Origin: Roseovarius salincola
Lineage (GTDB): Bacteria > Pseudomonadota > Alphaproteobacteria > Rhodobacterales > Rhodobacteraceae
Direction: 5' to 3'
Assembly: GCF_026891095.1 (NCBI RefSeq)
Contig: NZ_JAPTNL010000001.1
Coordinates: 434,001-498,000, forward strand
Length of the DNA: 64,000 bases
Position numbers and translations under genes: made by a program. Below are positions 17,986-27,402 of the stretch, piece by piece. How positions within the stretch are numbered: position 1 is the first letter of the stretch; each line of letters opens with the position of its first letter. A model generated the notes under the pieces. That model saw only the letters and a list, made by a program, of their open reading frames with translations, ran no database searches and was not told the DNA's origin.

Positions 17986-19544
17986 TCCCACTCGATGGTG
18001 CCGGGCGGCTTGGAGGTCACGTCATAGGTGACGCGGTTGATGCCCTTCACCTCGTTGATGATGCGCGTGGCGGTCTCGCCCAGGAATTCATGGCTGAACG
18101 GGTAGTAATCGGCCGTCATCCCGTCGACCGAGGTCACGGCGCGCAGCGCGCAGGCATAGTCATAGGTGCGCCCGTCGCCCATCACGCCGACCGTGCGCAC
18201 CGGCAGGATGGCGACAAAGGCCTGCCAGATCTCGTCATAAAGCCCGTGCTTGCGGATCTGGTCGATATAGACCGCATCGGCCTTGCGCAGGATCTCGAGC
18301 TTGTCGCGGGTGATCGCGCCGGGGCAGCGGATGGCAAGACCGGGGCCGGGGAAAGGGTGGCGCCCGATGAAGGAGGCGGGCAGGCCCAGTTCATGACCAA
18401 GCGCGCGCACCTCGTCCTTGAAGAGTTCGCGCAGCGGTTCCACCAGCTTGAGTCCCATCTTTTCGGGCAGGCCGCCGACATTGTGGTGACTCTTGATGGT
18501 CACCGAAGGCCCGCCCGAGAAGCTGACGCTTTCGATCACGTCCGGGTAAAGCGTGCCCTGCGCCAGGAATTCGGCGCCGTCGATATTGCCGGCATATTTC
18601 TGGAACACGTCGATGAAGAGGCGCCCGATTGTTTTTCTCTTTTCTTCGGGGTCACTTACGCCTTCAAGTTCACCCAGGAAAAGATCTGCCTCATCCGCAT
18701 GGATCAGGGGGATGTTGTAGTGGTCGCGGAACATCGTGACCACTTCCTCGGCCTCGTTGTGGCGCAGCAACCCGTGATCGACGAAAACGCAGGTGAGCTG
18801 CTCGCCGATCGCCTCGTGGATCAGCACCGCCGCGACCGAAGAATCGACCCCGCCCGACAGCCCGCAGATCACCTGCTTGTCGCCCACCTGCTCGCGGATC
18901 TGGCGGATCGCCTCCTCGCGATAGGCGGCCATGGTCCAGTCGCCCTTGAACCCGGCGAGGCGGATGAAATTCTCATATAGCGTCTTGCCGTTGGGGGTGT
19001 GGTGCACCTCTGGGTGGAACTGCACAGCGAAGAAGTTGCGCGACAGATCGGCGGTGATCGCGAAGGGCGCATGGGGCGATGTGCCATAGACCTCGAAGCC
19101 CGGCGCAAGCTGGCTGACATGGTCCCCATGGCTCATCCAGACCTGTTCGCGATCCTCGAGAAACCAGCCGTTCAGAAGGTCGATGCGCGATTCGGAGGGG
19201 CTGACATAGGCGCGCCCGAATTCGGCGGTGCCATGGCCGCGTTCGACCCGTCCGCCCAGCATTTCCATCATCACCTGCTGGCCATAGCAGATGCCGAGGA
19301 TCGGCACGCCCAGTTCGAACACCTTTTGAGGCGGGCGCGGCGAGCCTTCGTCGATCACGCTGGCAGGCCCGCCCGAGAAGATCACGGCGCGCGGCGCGAA
19401 TGCGTCGAGAAACGCATCGGTGACGTTCTGGAAGGGGTGGATTTCGCAATAGACGTTCAGTTCACGCAGGCGGCGCGCGATCAGCTGCGTCACCTGGCTG
19501 CCGAAATCTATGATGAGAAGGCGGTCATGCGATGTCTGGCTCAT
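17982..19544 (-). CDS. guaA: GMP synthase, glutamine-hydrolysing
   Basis: GuaA converts XMP to GMP using ATP and ammonia from glutamine. The 520 residues hold a class I glutamine amidotransferase domain (about 1-200), with the nucleophile in GICYGQQ (Cys86) and FHPEVHHT for the His-Glu pair. Then come the ATP pyrophosphatase domain with the PP-loop GLSGGVDSS, and the C-terminal dimerisation domain ending GTIEWE. I chose the ATG at 19544 ([10 protein letters not shown]), which gives the usual length; the frame runs 12 codons further without a better site. It is divergent from the mttB-like gene and overlaps the EamA gene. Confidence 0.98.
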   Translation of the reverse strand: MSQTSHDRLLIIDFGSQVTQLIARRLRELNVYCEIHPFQNVTDAFLDAFAPRAVIFSGGPASVIDEGSPRPPQKVFELGVPILGICYGQQVMMEMLGGRVERGHGTAEFGRAYVSPSESRIDLLNGWFLEDREQVWMSHGDHVSQLAPGFEVYGTSPHAPFAITADLSRNFFAVQFHPEVHHTPNGKTLYENFIRLAGFKGDWTMAAYREEAIRQIREQVGDKQVICGLSGGVDSSVAAVLIHEAIGEQLTCVFVDHGLLRHNEAEEVVTMFRDHYNIPLIHADEADLFLGELEGVSDPEEKRKTIGRLFIDVFQKYAGNIDGAEFLAQGTLYPDVIESVSFSGGPSVTIKSHHNVGGLPEKMGLKLVEPLRELFKDEVRALGHELGLPASFIGRHPFPGPGLAIRCPGAITRDKLEILRKADAVYIDQIRKHGLYDEIWQAFVAILPVRTVGVMGDGRTYDYACALRAVTSVDGMTADYYPFSHEFLGETATRIINEVKGINRVTYDVTSKPPGTIEWE

Positions 19545-19748
19545 GCAATGCCTAGTAGGACGCAGCCGCGCCTTGCGCAAGACCCGGCGAGAATTCCGCC
19601 GGATTCGGCGGATCTGTCGCGTCGCATGTCGCTTTAGCCCCCAATGCGGCGCAAATCTCTGATGAGGGGGCGCGGCGCTGCGCTAAGGATGCCCCAAGAA
19701 GCTCCGAAGACCGGGGCGATTCAGGACCTTTCGGGGGGAACGCATAAA

Positions 19749-21293
19749 ATGGCCGAAGCAACAGCCCGCAGACGTGGACGAGGGGGCGGAGGTGCGGCGC
19801 GCCGCGCCGAGCGCACCGCCGTCAGCATCGAGACCGCGCGCTACATCGAACGCAACGTCCCGCTTTACGAGATCCTCGACGACGCGGCGCTGGAGACCAT
19901 CGAGGCCAATGCCGAGATCATCCTCGAAGAGATCGGGGTGAATTTCGTCGAGAATCCCCGCGCGCTGGAACGCTGGCGCGAAGCGGGGGCCGATGTGCAG
20001 GGCGAGCGCGTGCACATCCCGCGCGGACTGGCGCGCAAGCTTTGCGCCACCGCACCGTCGCGTTTCACCCAGCATGCCCGAAACAGCGAGCGCAATGTCG
20101 AGATCGGCGGCAACACGCTGGTCTGTGCCCCGATCTATGGGCCGCCCTTCGTGCGCGACATGGAAGGCGGACGGCGCTATGCCACGATCGAGGATTTCCG
20201 CAAGTTCGTGAAGCTGGGCTACATGTCCAAATGGCTGCACCATTCGGGCGGCACGGTCTGCGAGCCCACCGACGTGCCGGTGAACAAGCGCCATCTGGAC
20301 ATGCTGCATGCCCACATGACGCTGAGCGACAAACCCTTCATGGGGTCGGTCACCGACCCGAGCCGCGCCCAGGACAGCGTCGAGATGTGCGAGATCCTGT
20401 TCGGCAAGGACTTCGTGCAGGACAACACCGTGATGACCTCGCTCATCAACATCAACTCGCCGATGACCTTCGACGAGGTGATGATGGGGGCGCTGGAAAT
20501 CTACGCTCAGAACAACCAGGCCTGTATCGTGTCGCCCTTCATCGTGGGCGGGGCAATGGCGCCGGTGTCGGTGATGGGCACGCTGACCCAGGTGCTGGCC
20601 GAGGTGCTGGCCGGGATCGCCTACAGCCAGCTGGTGCGCCCCGGCGCGCCGGTGATCTTCGGCGCCTTCGTCAGTTCCATCGACATGAACAGCGGCGCGC
20701 CCACCTTCGGCACGCCCGAAGCCAGCCAGATCATCTATGGCGCGGGGCAACTGGCGCGCCGCATGGGCCTGCCGTTCCGTTCCGGCGGGAGCCTGTGCGG
20801 CTCGAAACTGCCCGATGCGCAGGCGGCCTATGAAACCGCCAACACCCTGAACGCGGTGATGCTGGGGGGCGTGAACTTCATGCTGCACAGCTGTGGCTGG
20901 CTTGAAGGCGGGCTTGTCGCGGGCTTCGAGAAATTCGTCATGGATGCCGACCAGCTTGGCGCGCTGCACCGCTTTGCCGAGGGCATTCCCACCGACGAGA
21001 ACGGCCAGGCGATGGATGCCATCCGCGAGGTCGGGCCGGGTGGCCACTACCTTGGCTGCGCCCATACGCAGGCCAATTTCAAGAAGGCTTTCTGGCGGTC
21101 GGACGTTCTGGATTACAAGCCGTTCGAGACCTGGCACGAAGAGGGCGAGCGCGACACCATGCTGCTGGCCAATGCCAAGATGCACCAGATGCTGACCAAT
21201 TATCAGCAGCCCGCCCTCGATCCGGCCATCTCCGAGGCGCTCGACACCTATATCGCCGCGAAAAAAGCCTCGATGGCCGACGCCTTCAGCTGA
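19749..21293 (+). CDS. Trimethylamine methyltransferase (MttB) superfamily protein, non-pyrrolysine
   Basis: The 514-residue protein belongs to the MttB superfamily, whose members move a methyl group from quaternary or tertiary amines to a corrinoid protein. Landmarks include EEIGVNFVENP, the CEPTDVPVNKRHLDM block, and FGTPEASQ. There is no in-frame amber codon, so it is of the non-pyrrolysine type, a group that includes glycine betaine methyltransferases. The first 25 residues are Arg/Gly-rich and probably disordered. No corrinoid protein gene is adjacent, which leaves its partner unknown. GGGGGGAA precedes the ATG at 19749. A perfect six-pair hairpin (19596-19611) lies in the divergent region shared with guaA. 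Confidence 0.9.
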   Translation: MAEATARRRGRGGGGAARRAERTAVSIETARYIERNVPLYEILDDAALETIEANAEIILEEIGVNFVENPRALERWREAGADVQGERVHIPRGLARKLCATAPSRFTQHARNSERNVEIGGNTLVCAPIYGPPFVRDMEGGRRYATIEDFRKFVKLGYMSKWLHHSGGTVCEPTDVPVNKRHLDMLHAHMTLSDKPFMGSVTDPSRAQDSVEMCEILFGKDFVQDNTVMTSLININSPMTFDEVMMGALEIYAQNNQACIVSPFIVGGAMAPVSVMGTLTQVLAEVLAGIAYSQLVRPGAPVIFGAFVSSIDMNSGAPTFGTPEASQIIYGAGQLARRMGLPFRSGGSLCGSKLPDAQAAYETANTLNAVMLGGVNFMLHSCGWLEGGLVAGFEKFVMDADQLGALHRFAEGIPTDENGQAMDAIREVGPGGHYLGCAHTQANFKKAFWRSDVLDYKPFETWHEEGERDTMLLANAKMHQMLTNYQQPALDPAISEALDTYIAAKKASMADAFS

Positions 21294-21597
21294 AGATGTC
21301 GGTCGTCGCGGCAGCGTGCGAGGCGCGCAACAGGCGGGCCTCGCCCATCATTGCGATCAGCAGATCCACATGGAGCGTGACGCGATAAGCCGCATCACGC
21401 TCTTTTCGCGTGCGCTCGATCGCGGCTTCAAGCGCCATGAGGTCGATCAGGGCAGGCCCACTGCGTGGCAGCGGGCCATAACCCAGATGCCGGGGAAGAT
21501 GCGTGCTGCGCCGGTATTCAGGCAGACCGAAGCGGGCCGCGCTGATCAGAAGGCGGGGTCGGCGCAGATCCGCCATGGCCGAAAGAATGTCTTTCAT
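21286..21597 (-). CDS. DUF6477 family protein
   Basis: A 103-residue protein that I recognise as the short DUF6477 family found in Rhodobacterales: it has the N-terminal block LRRPRLLISAARFGLPEYRR and a helical middle segment IERTRKERDAAYRVTLHVDLLIAMM. There are no membrane spans or catalytic motifs and the function is unknown. The gene is divergent from the DUF6456 gene across a region with two DnaA boxes. Its last eight bases overlap the end of the convergent mttB-like gene. Confidence 0.75.
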   Translation of the reverse strand: MKDILSAMADLRRPRLLISAARFGLPEYRRSTHLPRHLGYGPLPRSGPALIDLMALEAAIERTRKERDAAYRVTLHVDLLIAMMGEARLLRASHAAATTDIFS

Positions 21598-21732
21598 CGC
21601 ATGTCTCCGTTTATGATCAGGGGATTCCTTTTACACAACCTTAACGGGTGTTGCGTTGTCGCTGGTTTGTGCGAACGCTGCGCTATGGTTTTGTTCAGCT
21701 TTTGGAAACAAGTGTTGATGAATATGCGGCAA

Positions 21733-21747
21733 TTAACGAACTGGTAA
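21733..21747. promoter_or_regulatory. Near-consensus CtrA-type site
   Basis: TTAA-CGAACTG-GTAA matches the CtrA pattern TTAA-N7-TTAA with one mismatch. It lies 93 bases upstream of the DUF6456 start and 18 bases from two DnaA boxes. Binding is an inference; the motif alone occurs by chance at some rate in AT-rich intergenic DNA. Confidence 0.4.
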
Positions 21748-21764
21748 CATTTACCCGCATAGGT

Positions 21765-21785
21765 TGTGGATAAACCTGTGGATAA
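21765..21785 (-). promoter_or_regulatory. Two consensus DnaA boxes in tandem
   Basis: TGTGGATAA occurs at 21765-21773 and again at 21777-21785. Read on the minus strand, each is the exact nine-base DnaA box TTATCCACA. The two copies are in the same orientation, 12 bases apart start to start. They lie 41 bases upstream of the DUF6456 start, in the region between it and DUF6477. This is probably a DnaA-responsive control region rather than an origin, because no further boxes or origin-linked genes are present. Confidence 0.65.
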
Positions 21786-21825
21786 CTGGCCCGGCCGGCC
21801 AGAGCCATGACTTTGGAGGAATGAG

Positions 21826-22932
21826 GTGAAAGGCGATTGCGGGGGCGATGAGCCGTTGGCCGGGGTGCCGGGCTGGCTGCCCCAGTCTGCACGGCATTAC
21901 CTGGCCCATATCGAGGCGGGCACCCCGATCCGGGCGCTGGCACGGCGCGCGGGCTGCCATGCCTCCACGGTGCTGCGCCAGATCCGCGCCTGCGAGGCGC
22001 AGCGCGACGACATCCTGGTGGACGCTGCACTTCGGCGTCTCGGGCGGCGGGTGCCACGCGGCCCCGACCGACATGGATTGATCAAGGAGACCTGGGACAT
22101 GGACGGACGATTGGACAAGGACGGCGCATTGCCCACCGAGGACCGGCTGAGCGTCGAGGCCCGGCGTATCCTGCGCCGCTTATGCGAGACAGGGGCGGTT
22201 CTGGCAGTGGCGGCGGATATGGAAAAGGCCGTGGTGCTGCGCGACAATGGCAGCGGCGAAACCAGCCGCGCGGCGGTGGTGGATCGCGCTGTCGCCGAGG
22301 CGATGGCCCTGAAGCAATGGATCGCCTGCGAGACGCCGGGGCGGGTGTCGCGTTACCGGATCACGGCGGCGGGGCGGGCTGAAATCCGGCGGATGCTGGC
22401 CAGGGACGACACTGGTCCGCCGGGCTGTGCCGAGGCGCCGGGAGCTTTTGCGGGGCCTGCGCGGGCGGTCGGGCTGCAAGACCCGCCTGCTTCCCGGCGC
22501 ATCCGCTATGGGGCTGCCGAAACGCCGCTGATCGCGCTGGCGCGGCGGCGCGACCGAGACGGGCAGCGCTTCCTTGCCCCCGATCTGGTACGGGCGGGCG
22601 AGAGGTTGCGCGAGGATTACGATCTTTCCGGCCTTGGCGCGCGCCGCGATGCGCCCTGGGACCGCTTTGTCATGAAGGATATGGCGCAGCCCGAGGGTCT
22701 GTCGCCCATGCAGGTTCTGGCACGCGCAAGGGTGCTTGGGGCGCTACGCGATCTGGGGCCGGGGCTGGGCGATGTGGCGCTGCGCTGCTGCTGTTACCTC
22801 GAGGGGCTGGAAACGGCGGAAAAGCGTCTGGGATGGTCAGCGCGTTCGGGCAAGATCGTGCTGCGCATCGCGCTGCAAAGGCTCAAGCGACATTACGAGG
22901 GGCTGAATGATGGCAGCGGGCTGATCGGCTAA
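21826..22932 (+). CDS. DUF6456 helix-turn-helix protein
   Basis: The 368-residue protein has a helix-turn-helix near the N-terminus (about residues 28-60: GTPIRALARRAGCHASTVLRQIRACE) and a C-terminal DUF6456 domain (about 240-360) that ends with a helical segment around CCYLEGLETAEKRLGWSARSGKIVLRIAL. The layout is that of a DNA-binding protein. I recognise the family as a conserved Rhodobacterales group of unknown role. GTG at 21826 follows a strong GGAGG site (21815-21819). Upstream lie two DnaA boxes and a CtrA-like site, suggesting control by the replication cycle. Its stop overlaps the convergent VIT1-type gene by four bases. Confidence 0.8.
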   Translation: MKGDCGGDEPLAGVPGWLPQSARHYLAHIEAGTPIRALARRAGCHASTVLRQIRACEAQRDDILVDAALRRLGRRVPRGPDRHGLIKETWDMDGRLDKDGALPTEDRLSVEARRILRRLCETGAVLAVAADMEKAVVLRDNGSGETSRAAVVDRAVAEAMALKQWIACETPGRVSRYRITAAGRAEIRRMLARDDTGPPGCAEAPGAFAGPARAVGLQDPPASRRIRYGAAETPLIALARRRDRDGQRFLAPDLVRAGERLREDYDLSGLGARRDAPWDRFVMKDMAQPEGLSPMQVLARARVLGALRDLGPGLGDVALRCCCYLEGLETAEKRLGWSARSGKIVLRIALQRLKRHYEGLNDGSGLIG

Positions 22933-23654
22933 CCGCCGACGATGGCCCCCACCACAAAGGCCACGACCGCGCAGACCGTGCCAACCAGCACGGTTTCCCC
23001 GATCGAGCGGCTGAGCCGCTCGCGCGTGGCGCTGAAACGCAACAGGCCAAGGGCGATCAACGCGCTGAGCGTCGTGCAGATGGAGATGTAGAACGTGGTC
23101 TGTGTGGGTTCCAGCAGGAAATAGGGCAGCAGCGGCGCAGAACCGAAAATGACGAAGGAGGTGAAGGTGAAAAACCCGTTCAGCGCCGGATTCTCCTCGT
23201 CGGGATCCTGCATGCCGAACTCATAGGTCATCATCAGGTCCGCCATGACCTGCGGGTGGCGCGACAGGATCGCGGTGGTGGTGTCGGCCTCGCCGGCGGG
23301 CAGGCCGCGCTGGCGCAGGATCTCGAACAGCTCCATGCGCTCCTGCTCGGGGTCCTGGGCAATGGCCCTCAGCTCGTTATTGCGTTGCGCGCGGTAAAGA
23401 TCGTGCTGCGAGCGCGCCGAAAGGAACTCGCCAAGGCCCATGCTGACCGCATCGGCAAACAGATTGGCCAGCCCGAAGACCAGCACCGCGATGCCGCCGA
23501 TCTGCGCGACCCCGTCCGCCGCCGCCCCGGCGAAACCCGCGACGATGGCGAAGGTGGTGACGATTCCGTCATTGCCGCCATAGACGATCTGCCTGAGAAA
23601 TTCCTGCGTCCTGCCCAAGGCATGGGCATCGCGCCTGTGCGCCTGCCAATCCAT
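22929..23654 (-). CDS. VIT1/CCC1 family transporter
   Basis: A 241-residue membrane protein of the VIT1/CCC1 group, which carries Fe(II) or Mn(II) across membranes in plants, fungi and bacteria. The N-terminal half has the family blocks [19 protein letters not shown] and [23 protein letters not shown] cytoplasmic, acidic metal-binding loop (about residues 85-150) contains repeated glutamates and methionines, and two to three further spans follow, ending VVGAIVGG. Metal transport is family knowledge; the direction and the metal are not determined here. The start is the ATG at 23652-23654 ([11 protein letters not shown]). It is divergent from lipA. Confidence 0.9.
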   Translation of the reverse strand: MDWQAHRRDAHALGRTQEFLRQIVYGGNDGIVTTFAIVAGFAGAAADGVAQIGGIAVLVFGLANLFADAVSMGLGEFLSARSQHDLYRAQRNNELRAIAQDPEQERMELFEILRQRGLPAGEADTTTAILSRHPQVMADLMMTYEFGMQDPDEENPALNGFFTFTSFVIFGSAPLLPYFLLEPTQTTFYISICTTLSALIALGLLRFSATRERLSRSIGETVLVGTVCAVVAFVVGAIVGG

Positions 23655-23833
23655 GTCGTGAATCCCCGTGCCTTGTTGCGCGACCGCTGTCAGGGCGAAC
23701 AATAATCAAGGTGGCGCTGGCTGCAACCGGGGACATGGTCACAGCCCCGATGATCGCCGCGCTGGAACTGGAACTTGCCCTCGCCATGGTCTATGGTCCG
23801 CCTTGCAAGCCAATGATGTGCGGGGACGATTCC

Positions 23834-24778
23834 GTGAAAGATCTGAAGATGCCGGGCCAGCGCCATCCTGAAAAGGCCCATCGCCCGGACAATGCGCAAC
23901 CCCGGAAACCCGACTGGATCCGCGTCAAGGCGCCGACCGGGCAGGGCTATCGCGAGACTCACAAGATCATGCGCGAGCATAACCTTGTAACGGTTTGCGA
24001 AGAGGCGGGCTGCCCGAATGCCGGCGAATGCTGGAGCGCGGGCCACGCCACCATGATGATCATGGGCGATATCTGCACGCGCGGCTGCACCTTCTGCAAC
24101 GTCGCCACCGGCAAGCCGCAGGCGCTCGATGTGTTCGAGCCGGGCCGGGTGGCGGATGCGGTCCAGAAGCTGGGGTTGAACCATGTGGTCATCACCAGCG
24201 TCGATCGCGACGATATCGAGGATGGCGGCGCAGAGCATTTCGCCCAGACGATCCGCGCCGTGCGCCATCGCAGCCCCGGCACCACGATCGAGATCCTGAC
24301 GCCCGATTTCCTGCATTGCGATCCTTCGGTGCTGGAAACCGTCGTCGCGGCCAAGCCCGACGTGTTCAATCACAACCTGGAAACGGTGCCTTCGATCTAT
24401 CCCACGGTGCGACCCGGCGCGCGCTATTTCCATTCACTGCGCCTGTTGCAGCGCGTCAAGGAGATCGACCCGGCCATGTTCACCAAATCCGGGATCATGG
24501 TGGGCCTTGGCGAGGATCGCCAATCGGTGCATCAGGTGATGGACGACATGCGCGCCGCCGATATCGATTTCCTGACCATCGGCCAGTACCTGCAACCCAC
24601 GCCCAAACACCACGCGGTCGAACGTTTCGTCCACCCCGACGAATTCGCAGCATACGAGAAGGCGGCCTACGGCAAGGGGTTTCTGATGGTGTCGGCAACG
24701 CCGCTGACGCGCTCGAGCTATCATGCGGGTGACGATTTCGCGCGCCTGCGCGCCGCGCGTCTGGCCAAGCTGGGCTGA
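23834..24778 (+). CDS. lipA: Lipoyl synthase
   Basis: LipA inserts two sulfur atoms into octanoyl groups on lipoyl-carrier proteins by radical SAM chemistry. Two [4Fe-4S] sites are visible: the auxiliary cluster cysteines 55, 60 and 66 ([12 protein letters not shown]), and the radical SAM triad 81, 85 and 88 (CTRGCTFC). The C-terminal RSSYHAG provides the serine that ligates the auxiliary cluster. I set the start at GTG 23834 ([14 protein letters not shown]), giving the normal 314 residues; the frame is open further upstream but that part overlaps the VIT1 promoter region and has no family match. A bidirectional terminator follows. Confidence 0.95.
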   Translation: MKDLKMPGQRHPEKAHRPDNAQPRKPDWIRVKAPTGQGYRETHKIMREHNLVTVCEEAGCPNAGECWSAGHATMMIMGDICTRGCTFCNVATGKPQALDVFEPGRVADAVQKLGLNHVVITSVDRDDIEDGGAEHFAQTIRAVRHRSPGTTIEILTPDFLHCDPSVLETVVAAKPDVFNHNLETVPSIYPTVRPGARYFHSLRLLQRVKEIDPAMFTKSGIMVGLGEDRQSVHQVMDDMRAADIDFLTIGQYLQPTPKHHAVERFVHPDEFAAYEKAAYGKGFLMVSATPLTRSSYHAGDDFARLRAARLAKLG

Positions 24779-24803
24779 GCGTCCGAATATCGGGCCACGA
24801 AAG

Positions 24804-24839
24804 CAAAACGCCCCGCCAGAAGACTGACGGGGCGTTGAT
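24804..24839. terminator. Bidirectional intrinsic terminator
   Basis: AACGCCCCG (24807-24815) pairs perfectly with CGGGGCGTT (24828-24836); a further CAG/CTG pair tightens the loop. An A-run lies on the left and a T-rich stretch on the right, so it can end both lipA and the convergent DUF882 gene. Confidence 0.85.
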
Positions 24840-24864
24840 TTTCAGTCAATCGCGGGGCGCGGGG

Positions 24865-25434
24865 TCAGCTGCCCCAGGTACGCACCGGGCCGCAATCCAT
24901 ATGCACGAAATTCGACCCCGAATACCGCCCGACACCGCCACCGCGGCACGCCTTGGCGGCATTGTACATCTGCCCGACCGAACGGGACCCAAGCCGCAGA
25001 TCGGCAGCCTCACCCTGAAGGTGGCGTGAATTCTTGGCGACGCCACCCGAGCGGCTACGCAGCATCGCGTTGGTCTTCGGGCTGCGATAGCCCGACAGAA
25101 GCATGTAGGGTTCGTTCACATCGAGAAGCCCATGCGCCGCCGCCATGATGTCGATCGTGCGCAGGTCGATATTGTGAACGTCATTCGTGCGCCAGTCGCG
25201 CATGAACAATTCGATCTCGCGCACCGCGTCGCGGATATAATCGCCTTCGATCCAGTAGATCGTGTCGATGCTTTCGCCGGTGCGCGGCGAGGTCATCTTG
25301 ATCCGCCGGATATCCCCGGCGCCGCGAAGAAAACCTGCTGCATTGCTGAAGGTCGGAGCGGCGATAACCGCGGAGGCTGCGAAAGCGCCCATTACCGCGC
25401 GCCGCGTCATGCTCATCGAGCTTTGGTTCGTCAT
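24865..25434 (-). CDS. DUF882 / YcbK-type peptidase M15 family protein, Tat-exported
   Basis: A 189-residue periplasmic protein of the DUF882/YcbK group related to zinc D-Ala-D-Ala peptidases of family M15. The N-terminus has a twin-arginine signal (SMTRRAVMGAFAASAVIAAP). The metal site residues are seen as SRHLQGEAADL (His and Asp) and VHMDCGP (His) near the end, preceded by LLSGYRSPKTN. It probably acts on peptidoglycan cross-bridges. It is divergent from the L,D-transpeptidase, another peptidoglycan enzyme, so the pair may be coordinated. The start at 25434 gives the full Tat signal. Confidence 0.92.
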   Translation of the reverse strand: MTNQSSMSMTRRAVMGAFAASAVIAAPTFSNAAGFLRGAGDIRRIKMTSPRTGESIDTIYWIEGDYIRDAVREIELFMRDWRTNDVHNIDLRTIDIMAAAHGLLDVNEPYMLLSGYRSPKTNAMLRSRSGGVAKNSRHLQGEAADLRLGSRSVGQMYNAAKACRGGGVGRYSGSNFVHMDCGPVRTWGS

Positions 25435-25761
25435 TGTAAGTCGCGCCTGTCCCGTCGCTTGTTTTTTAGCGCCCGCCTGCCAGCGGGCTGTCCCAATTCG
25501 ATCCCCAAGTGCTGCCTTTGTATTGCATATCCGGAATCGGGGACCAAGCGGGTTTTGCCCCCGGTTCCCACATTCAAGTTTTTTCGGCAGATTTTTGCGC
25601 AAATCACGAAACTGTGCCCGCTTTGCCCCAGTGGCGATGCGTTTTCGCCGCAGAAGCGGGGCCGATTGACGACCTCATCAAGAATTGAATGGACAAGAAC
25701 CGCAGAGCACATGCGAAGATTTAAACTGCGAAATGTGAATAAACTTTTACGGGGAACCGCG
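25435..25761. other. Divergent intergenic region between DUF882 and L,D-transpeptidase genes
   Basis: This 327-base stretch must hold both promoters. It includes a GC-rich hairpin (GCCCGC-CTG-CCAGCGGGC near 25470-25490) and a more AT-rich part near 25575-25620 and 25690-25755. TTGACG at 25666-25671 is a good -35 sequence but no well-spaced -10 is evident. An in-frame ATG at 25711 would lengthen the transpeptidase, but it has no ribosome binding site. Confidence 0.5.
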
Positions 25762-27375
25762 ATGTTTTCGATCTCTGCCACCCGCATCCGGGCGGTCTTG
25801 CTGAGTGTCAGTCTGTGTCTTGGTCTGATCGGGCTCTGGAGCGCGCCTGCGCAGGCGCAGGTGACGGCGTTCAAACAGGCGGTCGCCGAAGCCGCCGCGC
25901 GCGATCGCGATCTGGCGGCATTCTATCGCGATAACGGCTATCAGCCGGTCTGGACGGGGTCTTCGGCGGCGGACCGCGAACGACGCGCCGCGCTGTTCGG
26001 GGCGATCGAGATCGCCGACAGCCACGGGCTGCCGGTGGCGCGCTACGATGCCGAAGGGCTGATGGCACGGCTGAAATCGGTACGGTCGCCGCGCGAAGCG
26101 GGGCTGGCCGAGGTCGAGATGAGCCGGACCTTTCTGCGCCTCGCGCGCGAAATGCAGACTGGCGCGCTGATCCCGGGGCAGGTGGATGGCGATATCAAGC
26201 GACAGGTGGATTACCGCGACCGCATTTCCTATCTTACCAGCCTGATCGAGAGCAGCCCGCGCGCCTATTTCCGTGCGCTGCCGCCGCGCAGCAACGAATA
26301 CGCGCGGCTGATGAAGGAAAAGATGCGTCTCGAGTCGCTGGCGCAAACCGGTGGCTGGGGGCCGAAAGTGCCGGGCGCTGCGCTCAAGCCCGGCCAGTCG
26401 GGCACCGCCGTGGTGGCGCTGCGCAACCGGCTTACCGCGATGGGCTTCCTTGGTCGTTCGGCGACGCAGACCTATGACGAGTCGATCCTGCTTGCGGTGC
26501 AGCGCTTCCAGGAGGCGCACGGGCTGACGCCCGATGGCGTGGCCGGCGCCAGCACCATGACCGAGGTCAACGCGACCGTGACCGACCGTCTGAAATCGGT
26601 GATCGTGGCGATGGAGCGCGAACGCTGGCTCAATCAGCCACTTGGCGAGCGCCATATCCTTGTGAACCTCACGGACTTCCAGGCCCGTATCGTCGATCAT
26701 GGCAGCGTGACCTTCGAGACCCGAGTCGTGGTCGGGAAGAATACCGGCGACCGGCGCAGCCCGGAATTCTCGGATGTGATGGACCACATGGTGATCAACC
26801 CGACCTGGCATGTGCCGCGCTCGATCGCGGTCAACGAATACCTGCCGCAAATGCAGCGTAACCGCAACGCCGTCAGCCACCTGCGCCTTTACAACAGCCG
26901 CGGCCAGCAGGTCAGCCGTGGCGCGGTCAATTTCAACGCCTATAACGCGCGCACCTTCCCCTTTGCCATCAAGCAGCCGCCGTCGCAGCGCAACGCGCTC
27001 GGGCTGGTGAAATTCATGTTCCCCAACAAATACAACATCTACCTGCATGACACCCCGGCAAAGGACCTTTTCGAGCGCGAGAAACGCGATTACAGCCATG
27101 GCTGCATCCGCGTGCAGAAACCCTTTGAACTGGCCTATGAGCTTCTGGCGCCGCAGGAGGCCGATCCGAAGGGCAAGTTCCATTCGGTTCTGGACGCCGG
27201 GCGCGAGAAGCGGGTGGACCTTGAACGCGAGGTGCCGGTGCATATCATCTACCGCACCGCTTTTACCTCGGCCAAGGGCCATATGCAGTATCGCCGGGAT
27301 GTTTACGGGCGTGACGCAAAGATATGGGATGCGCTTGGCAAGGCGGGGGTTTCGCTGCACGCGGTTCAGGGCTAA
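25762..27375 (+). CDS. L,D-transpeptidase, YcbB type
   Basis: The 537-residue protein makes 3-3 cross-links in peptidoglycan or attaches proteins to it. It has a signal peptide (residues 1-33, ending APAQAQ), a scaffold domain, a peptidoglycan-binding repeat (about residues 205-270, QSGTAVVALRNRLTAMGFL) and the catalytic YkuD domain with the motif SHGCIRV, in which Cys448 is the nucleophile. This order is that of YcbB/LdtD rather than the short YkuD enzymes. ATG at 25762 has GGGGAA in front and yields a proper signal peptide, so it is preferred over the ATG at 25711. lpxD follows 27 bases later on the same strand. Confidence 0.94.
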   Translation: MFSISATRIRAVLLSVSLCLGLIGLWSAPAQAQVTAFKQAVAEAAARDRDLAAFYRDNGYQPVWTGSSAADRERRAALFGAIEIADSHGLPVARYDAEGLMARLKSVRSPREAGLAEVEMSRTFLRLAREMQTGALIPGQVDGDIKRQVDYRDRISYLTSLIESSPRAYFRALPPRSNEYARLMKEKMRLESLAQTGGWGPKVPGAALKPGQSGTAVVALRNRLTAMGFLGRSATQTYDESILLAVQRFQEAHGLTPDGVAGASTMTEVNATVTDRLKSVIVAMERERWLNQPLGERHILVNLTDFQARIVDHGSVTFETRVVVGKNTGDRRSPEFSDVMDHMVINPTWHVPRSIAVNEYLPQMQRNRNAVSHLRLYNSRGQQVSRGAVNFNAYNARTFPFAIKQPPSQRNALGLVKFMFPNKYNIYLHDTPAKDLFEREKRDYSHGCIRVQKPFELAYELLAPQEADPKGKFHSVLDAGREKRVDLEREVPVHIIYRTAFTSAKGHMQYRRDVYGRDAKIWDALGKAGVSLHAVQG

Positions 27376-27402
27376 ACCATCCCCCGAACGAAGGGGAGTG
27401 CC

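Noticed and set aside
21733-21825. Replication origin at the DnaA boxes
   Set aside because: Only two boxes, no AT-rich unwinding block of note and no origin-linked genes (dnaA, parAB, hemE) nearby; regulation is more likely.
25132-25761. Upstream extension of the L,D-transpeptidase
   Set aside because: It would run across the divergent DUF882 gene and bury the signal peptide; the ATG at 25762 gives a proper signal and ribosome binding site.
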